Shown here: piece by piece, positions 61,480 through 64,000 of the stretch | Layout of the letters: each line of letters opens with the position of its first letter | Numbering within the stretch: the first letter of the stretch is position 1 | Assembly (NCBI GenBank): GCA_008508345.1 | Contig: QNGE01000952.1 | Location: 124,001 to 188,000, forward strand | Length of the DNA: 64,000 bases | Source: Paragonimus westermani | Taxonomy: Eukaryota; Platyhelminthes; Trematoda; Plagiorchiida; Troglotrematidae | Reading direction: 5' to 3' | Notes under the pieces: generated by a model | The model's database searches: none | Seen by the model: only the letters and a program-made list of their open reading frames with translations | What the model was told of the DNA's origin: nothing | Translations under genes and position numbers: made by a program

Positions 61480-62720
61480 TTTCTTCAGTGCGATTGAAGC
61501 AGTTGCGAGAAGGATCCATTGTTTTGAGTCTGGATTATAAAATACCATTACACAGGCTTAATCGTACTCCAGCTGAAGCTCGGTTTCAGAATCCACTCGA
61601 ACATTCACCAGATCCTTAGCCACTTATTGCCGACAATCTTAGCTGGCTCAAAATCAAACTCATTGACAGAGCTAGATGGTTTTATCATGATTTACATAAA
61701 CCGCCGGTGTACTATCACATAGCAGTGCTTAGAGTCAACAAAAATGTAGACCAGATAAGGGCTCCGGGTTAGTCACTTTAAACAAAATGCGTGCTGGTAA
61801 ATATCAGCAGTGCAGAACCAAACGAAGAAATTTGGATGAAGCAGAAGGTCGCAGAGAAGGACATCTTCAAATTCTTCCCCACCCAGTCTTGATTGAACAG
61901 CCCTCTACACAGGAATATTATGTTTGTGAGCTCGTGGAAACCAGTTGCGTTACTTTGACTCTGCCAAATAGTATTCTGAAGGAAACTTTACCGCCGTGCT
62001 TTGAACATGTCTGCATCCGTTTGCTTGAACGGTGCTAACTCCAAGTAGACAAGGTGGCCATGAGAAGTTCACTTGGGCGCATCTTTGCAAATGTTATCAT
62101 GCTGAGGACTAGGCACGAGTTGGCTGCAGACATAACGAGCCTGTCACACTGCGGACGCTTCGCCGATGAAACACGAGCACACAGTCGGCCCAAACAAGCA
62201 ACAGATAACCTGGTGCAGCGTTTAAATAGTTGTCATTCCAACCTGAAAGTAACGCGTGAATCTGCGGCTGATAATTGTTTGCCGTTTTAGGCACACTCAT
62301 TAATCGCCAAGAAAACGGCTGTATTAAGAGAGTTGTCCATAGGAGATCCTTGTGGTCCGGTCAATACCTGAACTATAGTATGTTCACACCGGTCCATCAG
62401 AAACACGCACTAGTGAATATACTATTCATACGACAAAACCAACCCGTACACAGGATAGCAATGCGTAGTAGCTTGACTTGATTACACCCACAATACAATG
62501 TAGTGGTTGTCTCAGAGTTCACAGAAGGGTATAATAAATCGGAACTGCGAAACTTACAGGTAGTCTCTGTGAGAAAAAGACGGTCCACATAAAGGTGCCT
62601 TTTAAAAGTGGTCACATTATGTATCAAACAACGCAAAGTTCAATACATTCGACCAAACACACACGCAACCCATCAAGACTCTGAGTAGTGGCTCAGACTT
62701 TGAGGCTAACTGTGTCTTCA
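61480..62720 (+). pseudogene. Penelope-like element, decayed reverse transcriptase region
   Basis: Successive frames give the order expected of a Penelope-like reverse transcriptase. An N-terminal block (LSLDYKIP, ARFQNPLEH, then NLSWLKIKLIDRA) covers about 61490-61690. Next come TLNKMRAGKY near 61780 and MRSSLGRIFANV from about 62060, matching the family's GSPLGP.FAN box. The catalytic box reads RFADET near 62157, where YxDD is expected, so one Asp is lost. LVQRLNSCHSNLKVT follows, then, after a one-base frame change near 62288, LGTLINRQ, RRSLWSGQYLNYSMFTP and QKHALVNILF. TEGYNKSEL near 62527 stands for NGYP.SFI, and VHIKVPFKSG near 62587 is the linker. Stops interrupt the N-terminal part. 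No endonuclease domain was recognised downstream. The copy is inactive. Limits are approximate. Confidence 0.85.
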
Positions 62721-64000
62721 CGCAAAGATCGGCCGGCCAATGTCACAATGTATCTATTAATTTATATATGACTGGAAAGAAAGTTACATAGACGGAATCG
62801 AGAAAATGCTTGATCTCCAGAGTGAAGGCGCACATGTCAATATGGGTGTAGAAGCCCATGTTACCAATCAACGGCAGTTTTGTTGAAATACGCAAATAAC
62901 CAGTGTCCAAAATTTCTAGGCAATTTCTGACTATTAGCGGCGTTGTTGATCGAGCGTGCTTGTACAGAGTTCTAGTGCTTTTGTCCAATCCAAGGTTGTT
63001 GCAGTTTGCTAGGTTGATCGCAATCAGTCGACTGAAGTGGACCCTGTGTGCTCAGAGACAGTTCGTAACAGTGATCCCGCCCAGGTGTTAGTGGCTCTTA
63101 TTAATCCATCGACTGACTACCTACCCCAACAGTTTGTTTGCTCGACACAAAACCGATTCATGTTTTTGTAAATTTGGTACTGACAAGTCAGTAATGAACA
63201 TTTGTGTTTACCATTCTTAACGCCCCAAATGTTTTGTTTTAACTTCCAAAGGGAACGAACTGTTTTAATCCCCGTTAACCAAAATCTCCTGTTATCTATC
63301 AGCAACCGTTAGGTTATTTTACAGTCCGACATTCGTTTTCTTCATAAAATACATTATACGTTGAAAGCGGGTCAGTATACCCTCGGAAATTTGCATTCTC
63401 TCAACACTGACCAAATGGAATATTTTTGTGAGTTAACGATAACTCCTTACCAGTAGTTCAATACTAGATGTATTCATCATCCAGTACTTATCGTTTTAGA
63501 TTTCTGAATGAATGATGTGCTTGAATATTCCTTCGGAAGTAATCAGTGGAAAAAACGGTTGACGCATATCAGCGTGAGAGTTGGAGTTCAACTAAATTCC
63601 GGTGAGAGTATATGTATCATGTATGCGATCCATTCTTTGGAAAGTGTAAGCACGTCCATCCTAGTTGGGTTGGTGATATTATAAAGAGTGGCTCAAAGTA
63701 AAATTTCATCATCAATCTTGCGGTCCCCGTTACCGGTTACCCATTCACTTGTTGGCACTAGATGAATATGAAGTAAAATACACAACTTAAGAATGAACGA
63801 AGAGTATTCTAGTCATGTTGAAGCACGAGATGTTTCTTCATGATCAGATTATATCAAATGCGATTTTACCCTATGCAGCTAACTGAGCAAAAGTTCACTT
63901 ACAGACTACCCATATAGAGTGTTACCGTTGTGCTGTTTTTGTCGACTTGTGAACGTAAATTAACTTTATTGGTTCGACAGACAAAAATCACTTGATAACT
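62721..64000. other. No supported gene
   Basis: Frames at 62743-62988 (minus), 62903-63091 (+) and 63117-63305 (minus) are short and unmatched. Any remnant of the Penelope-like 3' end here is too decayed to recognise. Confidence 0.4.

Noticed and set aside
1..64000. CRISPR array, bacterial operon, spliced-leader RNA or intact tRNA gene
   Set aside because: No regularly spaced repeats, no ribosome-site-led gene series, no spliced-leader sequence that I recognise and no cloverleaf-forming tRNA were found; tRNA-like boxes occur only in SINE heads.

Overview
This is eukaryotic DNA: AT-rich and gene-poor, with decayed retroelements, microsatellites and a 907-base assembly gap. There are no operons, ribosome binding sites or long intact reading frames. 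The repeats suggest a flatworm, most likely a trematode or a large-genome tapeworm. They include Penelope-like elements, solo LTRs with 4-bp target duplications, and tRNA-derived SINEs that carry a hammerhead-ribozyme-like cassette resembling the schistosome Sm-alpha type. The taxon is an inference; no host gene was recognised that could fix it.

Layout. 1-7.5 kb: mostly featureless, except a 272-bp fold-back insertion at 328-599 with inverted hammerhead-like units and a 12-bp target duplication. 7.5-9.7 kb: two weak exon candidates, then the 3' part of a Penelope-like element ending in a GIY-YIG endonuclease domain. 14.8-15.1 kb: a possible retroposon 3' end. 19.6-21 kb: a 95-bp insertion between 11-bp repeats and an internally deleted solo LTR. 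21.8-22.0 kb: a possible terminal exon. 27-28.4 kb: two SINE copies. 32.8-33.1 kb: a divergent LTR. 35.9-36.2 kb: a possible LTR edge. 36.7 kb: a SINE fragment. 37.3-38.5 kb: a Penelope-like fragment running into the gap. 40.5-41.4 kb: two more SINE copies. 44.5-45.0 kb and 54.0-54.5 kb: two well-preserved solo LTRs of one family in opposite orientation. 47.6-48.1 kb: an isolated hammerhead-like unit and a possible SINE fragment. 52.9 kb: an exon-like open frame. 61.0-62.7 kb: a SINE copy followed by a decayed Penelope-like element with recognisable reverse transcriptase motifs.

No host protein-coding gene can be called with confidence. The other open frames of roughly 60-130 codons are about what stop-codon statistics allow by chance in AT-rich DNA, and none matches a family I recognise. 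The window reads as intergenic or intronic sequence colonised by three retroelement classes. The most unusual content is self-cleaving-RNA-like motifs in two repeat contexts, and an LTR family whose poly(A) signal lies in a near-perfect palindrome.
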